Shown: one piece after another, positions 17,501-25,892 of the stretch
Layout of the letters: the number at the start of each line of letters is the position of its first letter
Position numbering within the stretch: position 1 is the first letter of the stretch
Origin: SHZL01 sp031362985
GTDB taxonomy: Bacteria; Pseudomonadota; Gammaproteobacteria; Xanthomonadales; SZUA-36
NCBI GenBank assembly: GCA_031362985.1
Contig: JANLTO010000120.1
Span: 1-64,000 of the forward strand
Reading direction: 5' to 3'
DNA length: 64,000 nucleotides
Notes under the pieces: generated by a model
Database searches by the model: none
Told to the model about the DNA's origin: nothing
Seen by the model: only the letters and a program-made list of their open reading frames with translations
Position numbers and translations under genes: made by a program

Positions 17501-19952
17501 TGATCGTGGCAGTCGCATGACCGCTGAAGGATGTGGCAAACGCATCGATAACGGCAACGAGCTGGCGGATCTCTGCCAGCATGATTTGCGCCAGTTCTGC
17601 ATCAAGCTGCGGCAGGGTTACGCCCGCCGCGGGCAATGCTGCTACAGACCAGGCTAGTTCTTCATCAGGAAGGTCATGCTGCTTCGGCTGATTTTCGTCT
17701 GCGACCACGGCCGCTTCCGCTTCCGTCTGCGATTCCCCGGGAAGCAGGGCGAGTAAACTGTCCAGGGCAAGAGCATCCCCACGTGCCAGTTTCTGGCCGA
17801 AGGCATTGAAGCTGGCAATGGCCGAAGGCTGCAGCGCGCTGCCCTGCTGCAGCAACCGCGCCTTGAGTTCAGGCAGCAAATCAACGGCTATGCGCACCAG
17901 GCCGGTAACCGTCTCGTTCGCAGCCAGGCGGCCTTCGGCCACCCGGCTCAACACGTCTTCCACGCGCCAGGCAAAATCACCGATCTCGGTTGCGCCTATC
18001 ATGCGACCACTGCCCTTGAGCGTATGGAATCCGCGCTTTACATCGGTAAGGGCCCTGGCATTCTCAAGGTCTTGCAGCCACTTTGGCACATACGCACCCA
18101 ACTGGGTGTGCACCGAATCGAATTCCTCAAGGAAAACGGCCAGAAGCTCAGGATCAATGGATGGAGCTGCGCCGGTCCCTCCTTCAATGGAAGCAGCAGA
18201 CGCCGCTAGCGGAGTTGCAGGCAACTGGATGCTGGTGTGCTCGAGGGCTTCGCCACTGGGGCTCGCTTCCGGCAGACCGTCCAGTCGCTGGTGCATGATC
18301 TCGAGGAAGCGCAAGCTGTTGGATTGTTCATCGCGGCAGCCGGTCAGATACAGCTCCAGTGCAGCGACTGCGTCCGCCAGCGTTTCGAGGTGAGCGTCCT
18401 GGTCAGAAGCGCCCTGAGCTTTGGCATGAAGCCCTGCCTGGAGTGCGCGGCCGAGTTTGTCAGTCAGCGCGGCAACTTCACCCTGCCCAGCGAGCAGTAA
18501 GGCTCCGTTGATGGAGAGCAAAGGTGCGGCAAAATCTTCCTGTGTGTCACCCGCCAGGTGTTTGCGTACGATTTCCTGTACGTCGTGCAGGCTGGCTACA
18601 CATTGGTCCAGCACGCAACTGACGATCAGGCGTTGTTCGTGTGCTGATAACTCAATGTATCCAGCCTCTGCGGTGGCATCCACCGGCTCGCCCAGCAGGC
18701 GGATGTGGGAATCAAGAATGGACTCAACTTCGATCAGTTTTTTTGCCAGCTTCAGCAGGGGTGAGTCCAGCTCGTTGTTGATCACGTCACCGCTTTGTTC
18801 CAGCCCGGGCAGCAAATCTTCCACCGCGCGTGCGGGAACTGGCAGATTCAACATGTTCAGGGTGTCTGCGAGTTGGCGCAGTGATGCAATGCTCGACTCC
18901 CTCTGGTCCTTTTCTACGCGCCCGGTGCGCAGTTCCATGTCCAGGGTGTCCTTGACCAGCGCCATTTCCTCGCGGATGGCCTCACCAATGGAGTGGAACA
19001 AACCAGCATCGCGGCCGGAAACAGCGCCGCGCGCGCGCAGCATGGCCTCCCGGTCTGGAATCAACTCGTCCAGCTTGAATCGCTGACGCAGCAAGTCCGT
19101 GGATTTGCTGCCTGGCCGGGCCTGGGCAGCGTTAAATAGCAGGGCGCGCGAAAGCGCGATCAAGCCGTCTTCCGCGGGGCCTGCCTGACCATCGTCATTC
19201 ATCGATTTGAGTGTCAGGTCGAGGCGGGCGAACATGCGGCGCAAGGGCAGGTCATTGTCCACTGCGCCATCGCGCAGGCCATTGATGGTCATTTCGGCAA
19301 TCCACCACAAGCGGCGCAAGCTGTGCCGGGACAGGCCCAGGTGCAGCGTGGTGCACACCTGCTGTAGCGGTTGCAGAAGTTCAATTTTCGATTGAGCTTT
19401 GAGCCAGCCGAGCAGGCTCATCTGGTACTGATTGCGCATGCGCTTGGCAAACGCGCCGAAATCGGTGGCCGCAGTCGCACTCGATTCGTTGCCGCCAAGC
19501 TCCGGAATAATGACATCAAGCTGTGGCGCAAACAGGGTGCCTTCGGAAAGCAGGGTTTCGTCGTAGGTTGCCCGCAGATCATTCAGTGTTGGCAGCAACA
19601 GGATAGGCAAGTCATCATGACCAGCCTGCAAGCGGTCGAGATAGGACGGCAAAACGATAATTGCTTCGCTCAAGGCGGCAAGGGACTCGCTGTCACCGGC
19701 CTTGCCGTTGTGCAGCATGTGCCCGCCCACGGCAATCATTTCATCGGTGAGGATGCTGGCGCCTTTTTGCTGCATCGTCAGGAAGGTCAGGTTCAGCTGC
19801 TCGAGTCGGTCCTGAACAATTCTTAATGGCGCGCGGTCCGCTGTGTCGGCGGCAAACGCTTCCAGGTTGTCGCGCACGACCTGCAATGCTTCATCCAGAT
19901 CCTGGCGAACCCAGCGGATAGCCGCACTGGCATTGGTTCCTTCAAGCATCAT
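14556..19952 (-). CDS. chpA: Hybrid histidine kinase ChpA (multi-Hpt CheA)
   Basis: Central kinase of the type IV pilus chemosensory system controlling twitching and surface responses. 1798 residues. An N-terminal FimL-like region comes first. Three clear Hpt domains follow, with phosphorylatable histidines near 641 (FHTLKGSG), 826 (RTAHTLAG) and 1006 (IHTFKGGA). Then come a Pro/Ala-rich linker, a CheA dimerisation/ATPase part with N-box (near 1374, RNAVVHGIE), G1 (EDNGGGV) and G2 (GRGVGMDVV), a CheW domain (about 1510-1640) and a receiver with aspartate near 1719 (LLDIEMPRMDG). P. aeruginosa ChpA is longer and has more phosphotransfer sites. Thirty-five bases separate it from pilJ. Confidence 0.95.
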   Translation of the reverse strand: MMLEGTNASAAIRWVRQDLDEALQVVRDNLEAFAADTADRAPLRIVQDRLEQLNLTFLTMQQKGASILTDEMIAVGGHMLHNGKAGDSESLAALSEAIIVLPSYLDRLQAGHDDLPILLLPTLNDLRATYDETLLSEGTLFAPQLDVIIPELGGNESSATAATDFGAFAKRMRNQYQMSLLGWLKAQSKIELLQPLQQVCTTLHLGLSRHSLRRLWWIAEMTINGLRDGAVDNDLPLRRMFARLDLTLKSMNDDGQAGPAEDGLIALSRALLFNAAQARPGSKSTDLLRQRFKLDELIPDREAMLRARGAVSGRDAGLFHSIGEAIREEMALVKDTLDMELRTGRVEKDQRESSIASLRQLADTLNMLNLPVPARAVEDLLPGLEQSGDVINNELDSPLLKLAKKLIEVESILDSHIRLLGEPVDATAEAGYIELSAHEQRLIVSCVLDQCVASLHDVQEIVRKHLAGDTQEDFAAPLLSINGALLLAGQGEVAALTDKLGRALQAGLHAKAQGASDQDAHLETLADAVAALELYLTGCRDEQSNSLRFLEIMHQRLDGLPEASPSGEALEHTSIQLPATPLAASAASIEGGTGAAPSIDPELLAVFLEEFDSVHTQLGAYVPKWLQDLENARALTDVKRGFHTLKGSGRMIGATEIGDFAWRVEDVLSRVAEGRLAANETVTGLVRIAVDLLPELKARLLQQGSALQPSAIASFNAFGQKLARGDALALDSLLALLPGESQTEAEAAVVADENQPKQHDLPDEELAWSVAALPAAGVTLPQLDAELAQIMLAEIRQLVAVIDAFATSFSGHATATINTELVRTAHTLAGALAMAPVGEEHLVARALEQYFIAAEQRQAAVDERAVSALQLCLHRFRQRLHILEDGQAASYPLQDEKLLAQLSMLTDEAREPQITAAAAVELELPVVSEPAPPPPDEPTVVSAGEPTAQLVAARDPALVKLEEGGILDIFLEEATEVLERCDTLLNTWRDRLADQKLVKNLQREIHTFKGGARMAGLDALGDLSHAMESLLEQIAANRLQATIAAVQALEEGCDRLTLWVEQIRAGRMPQAGDALASFEQKASALSLLPGGKSVLMQVATKPAQQAYVPPAGPIATPAESIVVTGLPEQAPLATQAALQEQKVPATEPSRRRAASQRPAPEAPKREFHDVQDQPLADSGDDSNSQQHIRVAAELMDSLVNCAGEISIYRARLEQQLSTVRFNLKEAGQTLGRLKEQLRQMDGETEAQMLSRYQHASTKGSSEFDPLELDRFSNMQQLSRALTESVGDLTNLQDMLGESVRETESLLVQQSRASTELQEGLMQTRMTPFGSAAPRLRRVVRAAAAETGKLVRLQLKMAGASDQLDRNVLERITAPLEHMLRNAVVHGIETPRVRARQNKPEEGEITVTVEAEATEFVVRVEDNGGGVNLEAVRNRAIERGMMTRKEDVPEARLLSFILESGFSTATTVTGLAGRGVGMDVVSNEVKQIGGSMEIKSVAGQGTCFTLRIPFSLAVMQAIGVTVGKRPFLVPLNSVGGVARMPPADYAALRASDDPVYEFAGDTYPVLELEPLLGEQSIPVDSGSVSLLMIRSGEHRAAFRVAELQGHQEVVIKPVGPHISSIPGILGATINGEGTVVLILDMGPVIRRGLAAASNTQPVVQATVQDAKRAPLVMVVDDSITMRKVTSRVLENHALEVMTAQDGVDALERLHDRIPDLMLLDIEMPRMDGYELAEHVRADPRLKHIPIVMITSRAGQKHRQKARDAGANAYLTKPYQEADLVAKVGEMLDMKLEPQQRRHD

Positions 19953-19987
19953 CCCTGATCACTCCCTGTGCAATCGGCGATTACCGG

Positions 19988-22027
19988 TCATGCTTGCTTC
20001 TTCACTGGCAGCTTGAAATCGGATACCGACTCCCGCAGCCGGGCAACCAGGTTTGCCAGCGTGCCCATGGAACGGGCCGTCTGGTTTGTTCCTTCGGATG
20101 TCTGGATGGAAATGTCCCGAATCGCATTCATCTCCCCAGCCACTTTGGTTGCCGTAACGGACTGTGCTTGTGCTTCTTGTGCAATCTCCTCGATCATGCG
20201 TGACAAGTTGATCGATACCGATTCAATCCGGCCCAGGGCTTCACCGGCGTCTTCTGCCTTCTTGGCGCCGTTGACCACTTCTGAAGTCGTCGACTCCATG
20301 GAAACGACGGCTTCGGCAGTGTCCGTCTGGATGTTCTGCACCAGCATTTCGATGCGGCGCGTAGCATTCGTGGCACGCTCGGCCAGGCGCTGAACTTCAT
20401 CTGCTACGACTGCAAAACCACGTCCGGCACCACCGGCCGAGGCGGACTGGATCGCCGCATTCAGGGCCAGGATATTGGTTTGCTCGGCAATGCCGTTGAT
20501 GAGTTCGACGATATCGCCGATTTCCTGCGACGATTCGCCAAGTCGCTTGATGCGTTTGGACGTCTTCTGAATCTGGTCACGAATGGTATCCATGCCGCGA
20601 ATAGTCTGTTGCACCATTTGCGAACCATTGTTGGCAATCGCAACCGACCGTTCAGCTACTTCGCTCGATTCCCTTGAGCGCGCTGCCATCTTGTCAAAGG
20701 AGCCAGCCATCTCGTTGATCGTGTCTGTTACTGCGCGGACCTGCTCAGCCTGTCGGCCTGATGCCTCGGCCAGGTTGGTGGTGGTCGTCATGGTCTCTTG
20801 CGCCGATTCAGCGACCGTCAGGGCAGTCATGTTGATGCCTGTGACCAATTCACGCAGTTGCTCCACCGCAAAGTTGACCGAATCCGCAATGGCGCCGGTC
20901 ATGTCATCAGTAACGGTGGCATGGACCGTCAGGTCACCGTCGGCCAGGGATTCCATTTCATCCAGAAGGCGCATGATGGCTTGCTGATTGCGCTGGTTTT
21001 GCGTACCTGCTTCCAGTGCGCGTTTGCGCTCGGCGATCAGGAAGGCGCGCACCAGCCAGGAGACGATGGCCAACATCAGTATCAAGGCCAGAGAGCCTGA
21101 CCAAAGCGAGGGCCAAACCTGTGAACTCGATAGCCCCTGGATGACTTCGGCAACCAGGCGCGCCTGGTCAAACATATCCTTGCTGTCCAGGAATATACTG
21201 TCGGCAGCATTGCGCACGGCCACCAGGTCTGCTGACGAAGTGAGGATAAAATCAATCTGCGGCTTGATCTCGGTGAACAGATCACTGACTTGGGCAAGGG
21301 AATTGAGAGCATCGGTATTGCGCACCTGGGTTACACCCACCTTGGCGCTGCCGTGCAGCAGGGCATTGAGCATCTGCTCGAAGTAGTCAACTTCTTTGCG
21401 GAAACTGTTAACTGAGCCGGCGACACCATTGCCGTCACGCAGGATTTCGTTGAGGTGGCGCAGGATGCGGTCGGACAGCACCAGCTGCCTGCCGGCGACG
21501 AAGATCTGCTGGCTGGACGCATCGTTCTTGGTCAGTACCCGTACTGCTTCATCCGTCAATGCCTGCATTTTTGGCAGTGTGTCGATGAACAGAGCGCTGG
21601 ACTTTGCCAGGCTCATCACGAGTTCTTCCCGTTCGAGGATGGTTTGCGCATTTGAATCCACGCGCTCCCAGGTATCGTTAAGAGTCGTGATGGACTCCCG
21701 CATTGAGCGAGGCAGTGGCGGCAGGGACTGCGCCGGGTCGCCCGTCATCAGGCTCGTCATTGCCTGGTTGATATCACCGCGCGCATCACCGAGTTCGAAA
21801 AATGAGATCACGGTCCCTTCAGCCGATTCCAAAGCGGATTTCGCCATTTGCTGGGAAAGCACCTGGATGTTGGTGGTATTTCCAATCCAAATTTGCTGGT
21901 TACGGCTGTCACGGGTGATGAGAAAAAATGTCACTGCAACAAAGGCCAACAGGAATACAAGTAAGCCGACCATGATGTATAAAAGCCCCGAGCGCTGCAG
22001 TGCCGGCCTGGAAGATTCGCTTTTCAT
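19988..22027 (-). CDS. pilJ: Type IV pilus methyl-accepting chemoreceptor PilJ
   Basis: Inner-membrane receptor feeding the ChpA kinase. 679 residues, as usual for PilJ. Membrane helices lie near residues 15-40 and 310-335, flanking a periplasmic region with two helical sensor repeats. The cytoplasmic signalling tip is GIAEQTNILALNAAIQSASA with GRGFAVVADEVQRLAERAT. The ATG at 22027 is chosen because it leaves a short cytoplasmic lead before the first helix. The ATG at 22114, with CGGAG upstream and overlapping the end of pilI, is a real alternative giving 29 more residues. Confidence 0.95.
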   Translation of the reverse strand: MKSESSRPALQRSGLLYIMVGLLVFLLAFVAVTFFLITRDSRNQQIWIGNTTNIQVLSQQMAKSALESAEGTVISFFELGDARGDINQAMTSLMTGDPAQSLPPLPRSMRESITTLNDTWERVDSNAQTILEREELVMSLAKSSALFIDTLPKMQALTDEAVRVLTKNDASSQQIFVAGRQLVLSDRILRHLNEILRDGNGVAGSVNSFRKEVDYFEQMLNALLHGSAKVGVTQVRNTDALNSLAQVSDLFTEIKPQIDFILTSSADLVAVRNAADSIFLDSKDMFDQARLVAEVIQGLSSSQVWPSLWSGSLALILMLAIVSWLVRAFLIAERKRALEAGTQNQRNQQAIMRLLDEMESLADGDLTVHATVTDDMTGAIADSVNFAVEQLRELVTGINMTALTVAESAQETMTTTTNLAEASGRQAEQVRAVTDTINEMAGSFDKMAARSRESSEVAERSVAIANNGSQMVQQTIRGMDTIRDQIQKTSKRIKRLGESSQEIGDIVELINGIAEQTNILALNAAIQSASAGGAGRGFAVVADEVQRLAERATNATRRIEMLVQNIQTDTAEAVVSMESTTSEVVNGAKKAEDAGEALGRIESVSINLSRMIEEIAQEAQAQSVTATKVAGEMNAIRDISIQTSEGTNQTARSMGTLANLVARLRESVSDFKLPVKKQA

Positions 22028-22097
22028 GTGCGTTTGCTCTTTCTCGGGATTGAGTAAATAGCCTTTTTGGGTAGCTTGCCCCCGCTTGTCCAGGATT

Positions 22098-22646
22098 CTA
22101 AGATGCAGAGCCATTGAGAAACTCCGTTGTCTTGAACAACTGATCGAGGTCCAGTTCATGCCAGGACTCGGTGCCGAGACGATGCTGCTTGCGCACCAGT
22201 TGTTGCAGGGGTGAACTGTCCGGCAGCTCGGCATCTTGTGCATCGCCGTTAAGGAAGTGGCGCTGGCCGAAAACCTCGTCAATAAGCAACCCTACCGGGG
22301 CCTTTTGCGGACCAGTGGACAGCAAGCGGCTACGCGGGGTGAGTTGTGATTTTGCACCCCCCAGGTAACAGCCAAAATCAATAACGGTCATAAGGTTGCC
22401 GCGCACATTGGCCAAACCGAGGATCCAGGGTTTCGCTCCCGGCACGGGCGTGGCCTCCGGAAGTGGGATTATTTCCTGGACTTTTTCGATATTGCAGGCG
22501 AGATGGGAGTCACCCAGGCGGAACGTCACGCCACTCCATTCCAGCGAATGGCCGCCGCCAGCACCTGTGCCTGGCTTGAACGCTTCGCCGCGTCGCTGGT
22601 ATTCCTGCAGCTTGCGGAAAGCCGCCTTGTCATTTTTTGTTTTCAT
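22098..22646 (-). CDS. pilI: CheW-like adaptor PilI
   Basis: CheW-domain adaptor linking PilJ to ChpA. 182 residues. Features are SLEWSGVTFRLGDSHLACNI, EVQEIIPLPEATPVPGAKPWILGLANVRG and the C-terminal segment with FGQRHFL. The ATG at 22646 follows AAGGGACAG; the GTG four codons earlier would bury that ribosome binding site. Order pilG-pilI-pilJ-chpA fits the Pseudomonas cluster except that pilH is missing between pilG and pilI. Confidence 0.92.
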   Translation of the reverse strand: MKTKNDKAAFRKLQEYQRRGEAFKPGTGAGGGHSLEWSGVTFRLGDSHLACNIEKVQEIIPLPEATPVPGAKPWILGLANVRGNLMTVIDFGCYLGGAKSQLTPRSRLLSTGPQKAPVGLLIDEVFGQRHFLNGDAQDAELPDSSPLQQLVRKQHRLGTESWHELDLDQLFKTTEFLNGSAS

Positions 22647-22700
22647 CTGTCCCTTCACGTTCCGTGTTCGTGGACCTCGATGGTGCTGGTGGGCTTTGGC

Positions 22701-23129
22701 TTAACGGGTGGCTGCGTGCTGTGCCACCGCTGCAAGTAACTCGTCCTTGGTAAATGGCTTGGTCAGGTACAGGTCTGAACCCACCACCCGTCCGCGCGCC
22801 TGGTCGAACAGGCCGTCCTTACTGGTCAGCATGACGACGGGAGTGGCCCGGTACTGTGCGTTGTTCTTGATGATGGCGCAGGTCTGATAGCCATCGAGGC
22901 GCGGCATCATAATGTCCACAAAAATGAGATCGGGATTGTGACGTGCTACCTTGGAAAGGGCGTCGAAGCCATTTTCCGCAGTCACTACTTCATGGCCTTC
23001 CGCTACCAGCATGCTTTCTGCCGAACGACGTATGGTCGCACTGTCGTCGACGACCAGGATACGAAGACCTGACGCTCGCGCTGTGGTGTTGAGTTTGACG
23101 GCTGTCCCGTTAGCGTGTTGCTGAGTCAT
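22701..23129 (-). CDS. pilG: Twitching motility response regulator PilG
   Basis: Single-domain CheY-like receiver of 142 residues that receives phosphate from ChpA and signals to the pilus extension side. Receiver residues visible are the acidic pair in ILVVDDSATIRR, the phosphoacceptor aspartate in IFVDIMMPRLDGYQTC, and VVMLTSKDGLFD and YLTKPF. DGYQTCAIIKNN and KDGLFDQARGRVVGSDLYL are closer to PilG than PilH. The ATG at 23129 has AGGGA upstream; the ATG at 23138 is too close to it. First gene of the cluster, divergent from gshB. Confidence 0.93.
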   Translation of the reverse strand: MTQQHANGTAVKLNTTARASGLRILVVDDSATIRRSAESMLVAEGHEVVTAENGFDALSKVARHNPDLIFVDIMMPRLDGYQTCAIIKNNAQYRATPVVMLTSKDGLFDQARGRVVGSDLYLTKPFTKDELLAAVAQHAATR

Positions 23130-23333
23130 AAAATCCATCCCTAGATATTTCTACCGCAGGCCCTCCTGGCCTCCCTTGTGAGAATACACCCTCTCCACCC
23201 AGCTTGCTTGGAATCCATATACTACCACTTTCAGGCGCACAAGCCAGTAGTTACAAGAGCTTATGTTAGAAAGCTAAGAAACACCTGAAATGTTTTTCCG
23301 GCTTCCAATGGGCGGCGTTTTTTGTGCGAAAGC

Positions 23334-23362
23334 TGGAACAGACAGGGTCGTGGGCTGATAAT
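23334..23362 (+). promoter_or_regulatory. Candidate gshB promoter
   Basis: TGGAAC (23334-23339) and GATAAT (23357-23362) with a 17-base spacer, about 70 bases before the gshB start, in the 302-base divergent gap between pilG and gshB. The -35 is poor, so this is tentative. Confidence 0.4.
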
Positions 23363-23431
23363 ATGGACTGCACTTTTGCCGGGGGGTGCTGTACAGGGAA
23401 TCGTCTCCAGGGATTAAACAAGGAAGAATGT

Positions 23432-24409
23432 ATGCCAGTAGCCGCGCAGCAATCAGTAATACCATCCCGTACCGGGGTGGTGATGGACCCCATCGCAGGT
23501 ATCAAGCCCTACAAAGATTCGACCTTTGCCATGTTGCTCGAAGCGCAACGCCGTGGCCATGAGCTTTGGTACATGGAACCAGCGGATCTGAGCGTGCACG
23601 ATGGCACCGCCTTGGGAGTGATGCGTCCACTGCAGGTGCGGGACCAGCAGGAAAACTGGTTCACACTGGGCGAGCCGGCAAAACGCGAGTTGGCCTCGCT
23701 CGACTTCCTGCTGATGCGCAAGGACCCCCCGTTTGACCTGGCTTATGTCTACACCACCTACATTCTTGATCTCGCGGAGCGTGCCGGGGTGCTGGTGGTC
23801 AATCGCCCGCAGTCCCTGCGTGATGCCAATGAAAAGTGTTTCCTTACCCAGTTCCCGCAGTGTTGTGTGCCCACGTGGATTACACAGAGCAGCGCGGACA
23901 TTCGGGCATTCGTCGCCCAGCATGGTTTGTCGGTGGTCAAGCCTTTGGGAGCAATGGGTGGGGAGTCGATTTTCCAGGCGCGGCCGGACGACCCGAATCT
24001 GAATGTCATCATGGAGACCATCACCCGGGGTGATCGCGACCTGATCATGGTGCAAAAATACATTCCCGAGATCACCCAGGGAGACAAGCGTATCCTGCTG
24101 GTGGACGGGACTCCGGCGCCGTATGCGCTGGCGCGGATACCCGGCCCGGGCGAGTTTCGCGGCAACCTCGCCAAGGGCGGCACGGGCAAAGGTGTGCCGC
24201 TGAGTGACCGGGACCGCTGGATCTGCACGCAGGTAGGCCCGGAACTGCGACGTCGCGGCATTCTGTTTGCCGGACTGGACGTGATTGGCGACTACCTCAC
24301 CGAAATCAACGTCACGAGCCCGACGTGTATTCGCGAACTGGATGCACAGTTTGGTCTCAATATTGCGGCTGATCTTTTTAATGCCATGGAGCAACAGCAC
24401 GGCGGGTAA
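23432..24409 (+). CDS. gshB: Glutathione synthetase
   Basis: ATP-grasp ligase joining gamma-glutamylcysteine and glycine, the second step of glutathione synthesis. 325 residues. Features are VVMDPIAGIKPYKDSTFAML at the start, DPPFDLAYVYTTYILD, VNRPQSLRDANEK, the ATP-grasp glycine-rich KPLGAMGGESIF and GLDVIGDYLTEINVTSPT. The ATG at 23432 follows AGGAAG. Its stop overlaps the start of the TonB gene as TAATG, so the two are translationally coupled, a pairing also seen in pseudomonads. Confidence 0.96.
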   Translation: MPVAAQQSVIPSRTGVVMDPIAGIKPYKDSTFAMLLEAQRRGHELWYMEPADLSVHDGTALGVMRPLQVRDQQENWFTLGEPAKRELASLDFLLMRKDPPFDLAYVYTTYILDLAERAGVLVVNRPQSLRDANEKCFLTQFPQCCVPTWITQSSADIRAFVAQHGLSVVKPLGAMGGESIFQARPDDPNLNVIMETITRGDRDLIMVQKYIPEITQGDKRILLVDGTPAPYALARIPGPGEFRGNLAKGGTGKGVPLSDRDRWICTQVGPELRRRGILFAGLDVIGDYLTEINVTSPTCIRELDAQFGLNIAADLFNAMEQQHGG

Positions 24410-25278
24410 TGAGAAGCAGAACTAAATCACAACCCAACTGGTTGCAGGACCGGTTTATGCTGTGCCTGGTGGGCGCGATCGCCCTGCATGCAGTGATCGT
24501 ACTGGGTGTGCGCTTTGGTCCCGAGTTGAAGCACATGCCAAGGCTGGCCGACACGCTGGACGTGGTGCTGGTCAAGTGGCGATCAGAAAAAGAGCCGGAA
24601 AAGCCGGACTACCTGGCCCAGGCCAACCAGCAGGGTGGAGGTCAGTCGAAGGAGAAACGGCGGCCTTCCCAGCCGGAAAGCGGCATGCTGCCTATTCCTG
24701 CCCAGGGGCATGACGCGCTGCAGAGCGCAGAGCAAGTGCCTGTGCCGCAAGACTCTCAACGTGAAGTCATCGCACAGGAGTCCGAGCAGGCTGCTGTGAA
24801 GGAGACGACCGAAATTGAGCAACCGGAAATACCGGCCCCGAGCGCCGCGCGGCTGATGACGCAGAGTATGGACATGGCCAGCATGCAACCCGAGCTCAGT
24901 CAACGTAAGGAGTTCGTATCAAAACTGCCCAGGCGCAAGCAGATTTCCGCCAACACCAAGCAATACGAGTTCGCCAGTTACATGAGTGCCTGGGTCTCCA
25001 AGGTAGAACGCGTGGGTAACCTCAATTACCCCACTGAGCTGCGGCAGCGGAAATTGCATGGTGACCTGGTCCTGTCGGTGGGGATTCACCAGAACGGGTC
25101 CATTGAAAGCATCCAGGTGATGCGCAGTTCGGGCATCCCGGAAATTGATGACGCAGCGCGGAACATCGTGCAACTGGCAGGGCCTTATGCGCCGCTGCCG
25201 GATGACATCGCCAGGCAGGTTGATATCCTGCAAATTGTGCGTACCTGGCGTTTTGAAACGACCTTTGGTTCGGAGTGA
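24409..25278 (+). CDS. tonB: TonB-family energy transducer
   Basis: A 289-residue protein with a single N-terminal membrane helix (residues about 18-42), a long Gln/Glu/Pro-rich periplasmic linker and a C-terminal TonB domain. The latter reads YPTELRQRKLHGDLVLSVGI, then VMRSSGIPEIDDAARNIV and the final VRTWRFE. It would transmit proton-motive energy to outer-membrane receptors. ExbB and ExbD are not nearby. It could serve the TonB-dependent receptor at 25893-28007, but the gshB linkage is an ancient one and does not itself imply that. Confidence 0.85.
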   Translation: MRSRTKSQPNWLQDRFMLCLVGAIALHAVIVLGVRFGPELKHMPRLADTLDVVLVKWRSEKEPEKPDYLAQANQQGGGQSKEKRRPSQPESGMLPIPAQGHDALQSAEQVPVPQDSQREVIAQESEQAAVKETTEIEQPEIPAPSAARLMTQSMDMASMQPELSQRKEFVSKLPRRKQISANTKQYEFASYMSAWVSKVERVGNLNYPTELRQRKLHGDLVLSVGIHQNGSIESIQVMRSSGIPEIDDAARNIVQLAGPYAPLPDDIARQVDILQIVRTWRFETTFGSE

Positions 25279-25303
25279 ACCCGCGTAGCTTCCTGCAAGC
25301 AGC

Positions 25304-25885
25304 TCAAATTTCGCCGGCGTTGATCCACTTTCTCACCAGCGGCGGCTGGTAACTGGCAAATCGATCCAGCAGTGCGGATGCCGCGCTTTCGATCATCATC
25401 ATTGGACGGTATTCCTCGCGCACGAATCCCTGCTGCATGGCGTGTTCCAGGAAGGCGCCCAGGTGGTCGTAGTATCCGGCCACGTTGAGCAAGCCACAGG
25501 GCTTGAGGTGCAGGCCCAGTTGCGCCCAGGTCAAAGCCTCGAAAATTTCTTCCAGCGTGCCCCAGCCTCCCGGCAAGGCAATGAAACCATCGGAAAGATC
25601 GGCCATCATGGCCTTGCGCTCGTGCATGGAGTCCACCACGAACAATTCATCAAGTTGCTGATGGGCAATTTCTTTCTGGGCCAGGTTTTTCGGAATGACG
25701 CCGACGGCTTTCCCACCTGCCTGCAACACTGCATCCGCCACAGCGCCCATCACGCCAACGCTGGCCCCGCCGTACACCAGGCCCAGTCCCCGCTTCACCA
25801 GTTCCTGCCCCAATTCGCGGGCAGCAGCCAAATATTCCGGGGACTTGCCCGGGCTGGAACCACAATAGACGCAAATGGAATTCAT
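25304..25885 (-). CDS. LOG-family nucleoside-monophosphate phosphoribohydrolase
   Basis: A 193-residue Rossmann-like protein of the TIGR00730/LOG family. These cleave the N-glycosidic bond of (cytokinin) riboside 5'-monophosphates, and bacterial members often act on AMP or similar nucleotides. The active-site motif LPGGWGTLEE and the binding stretch VYGGASVGVMG are intact. The ATG at 25885 lies 7 bases after the stop of the TonB-dependent receptor, so it is likely cotranscribed with it; the reason for that pairing is unclear. Confidence 0.9.
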   Translation of the reverse strand: MNSICVYCGSSPGKSPEYLAAARELGQELVKRGLGLVYGGASVGVMGAVADAVLQAGGKAVGVIPKNLAQKEIAHQQLDELFVVDSMHERKAMMADLSDGFIALPGGWGTLEEIFEALTWAQLGLHLKPCGLLNVAGYYDHLGAFLEHAMQQGFVREEYRPMMMIESAASALLDRFASYQPPLVRKWINAGEI

Positions 25886-25892
25886 GGCTCTC

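Noticed and set aside
14727..17657. Several open frames of 260-420 codons on the plus strand inside chpA
   Set aside because: Their translations show no domains and lie opposite conserved kinase domains; shadow frames.
22701..23129. Calling the single receiver gene pilH
   Set aside because: DGYQTCAIIKNN, KDGLFDQA and GRVVGSD agree with PilG, and it is first after gshB, the PilG position.
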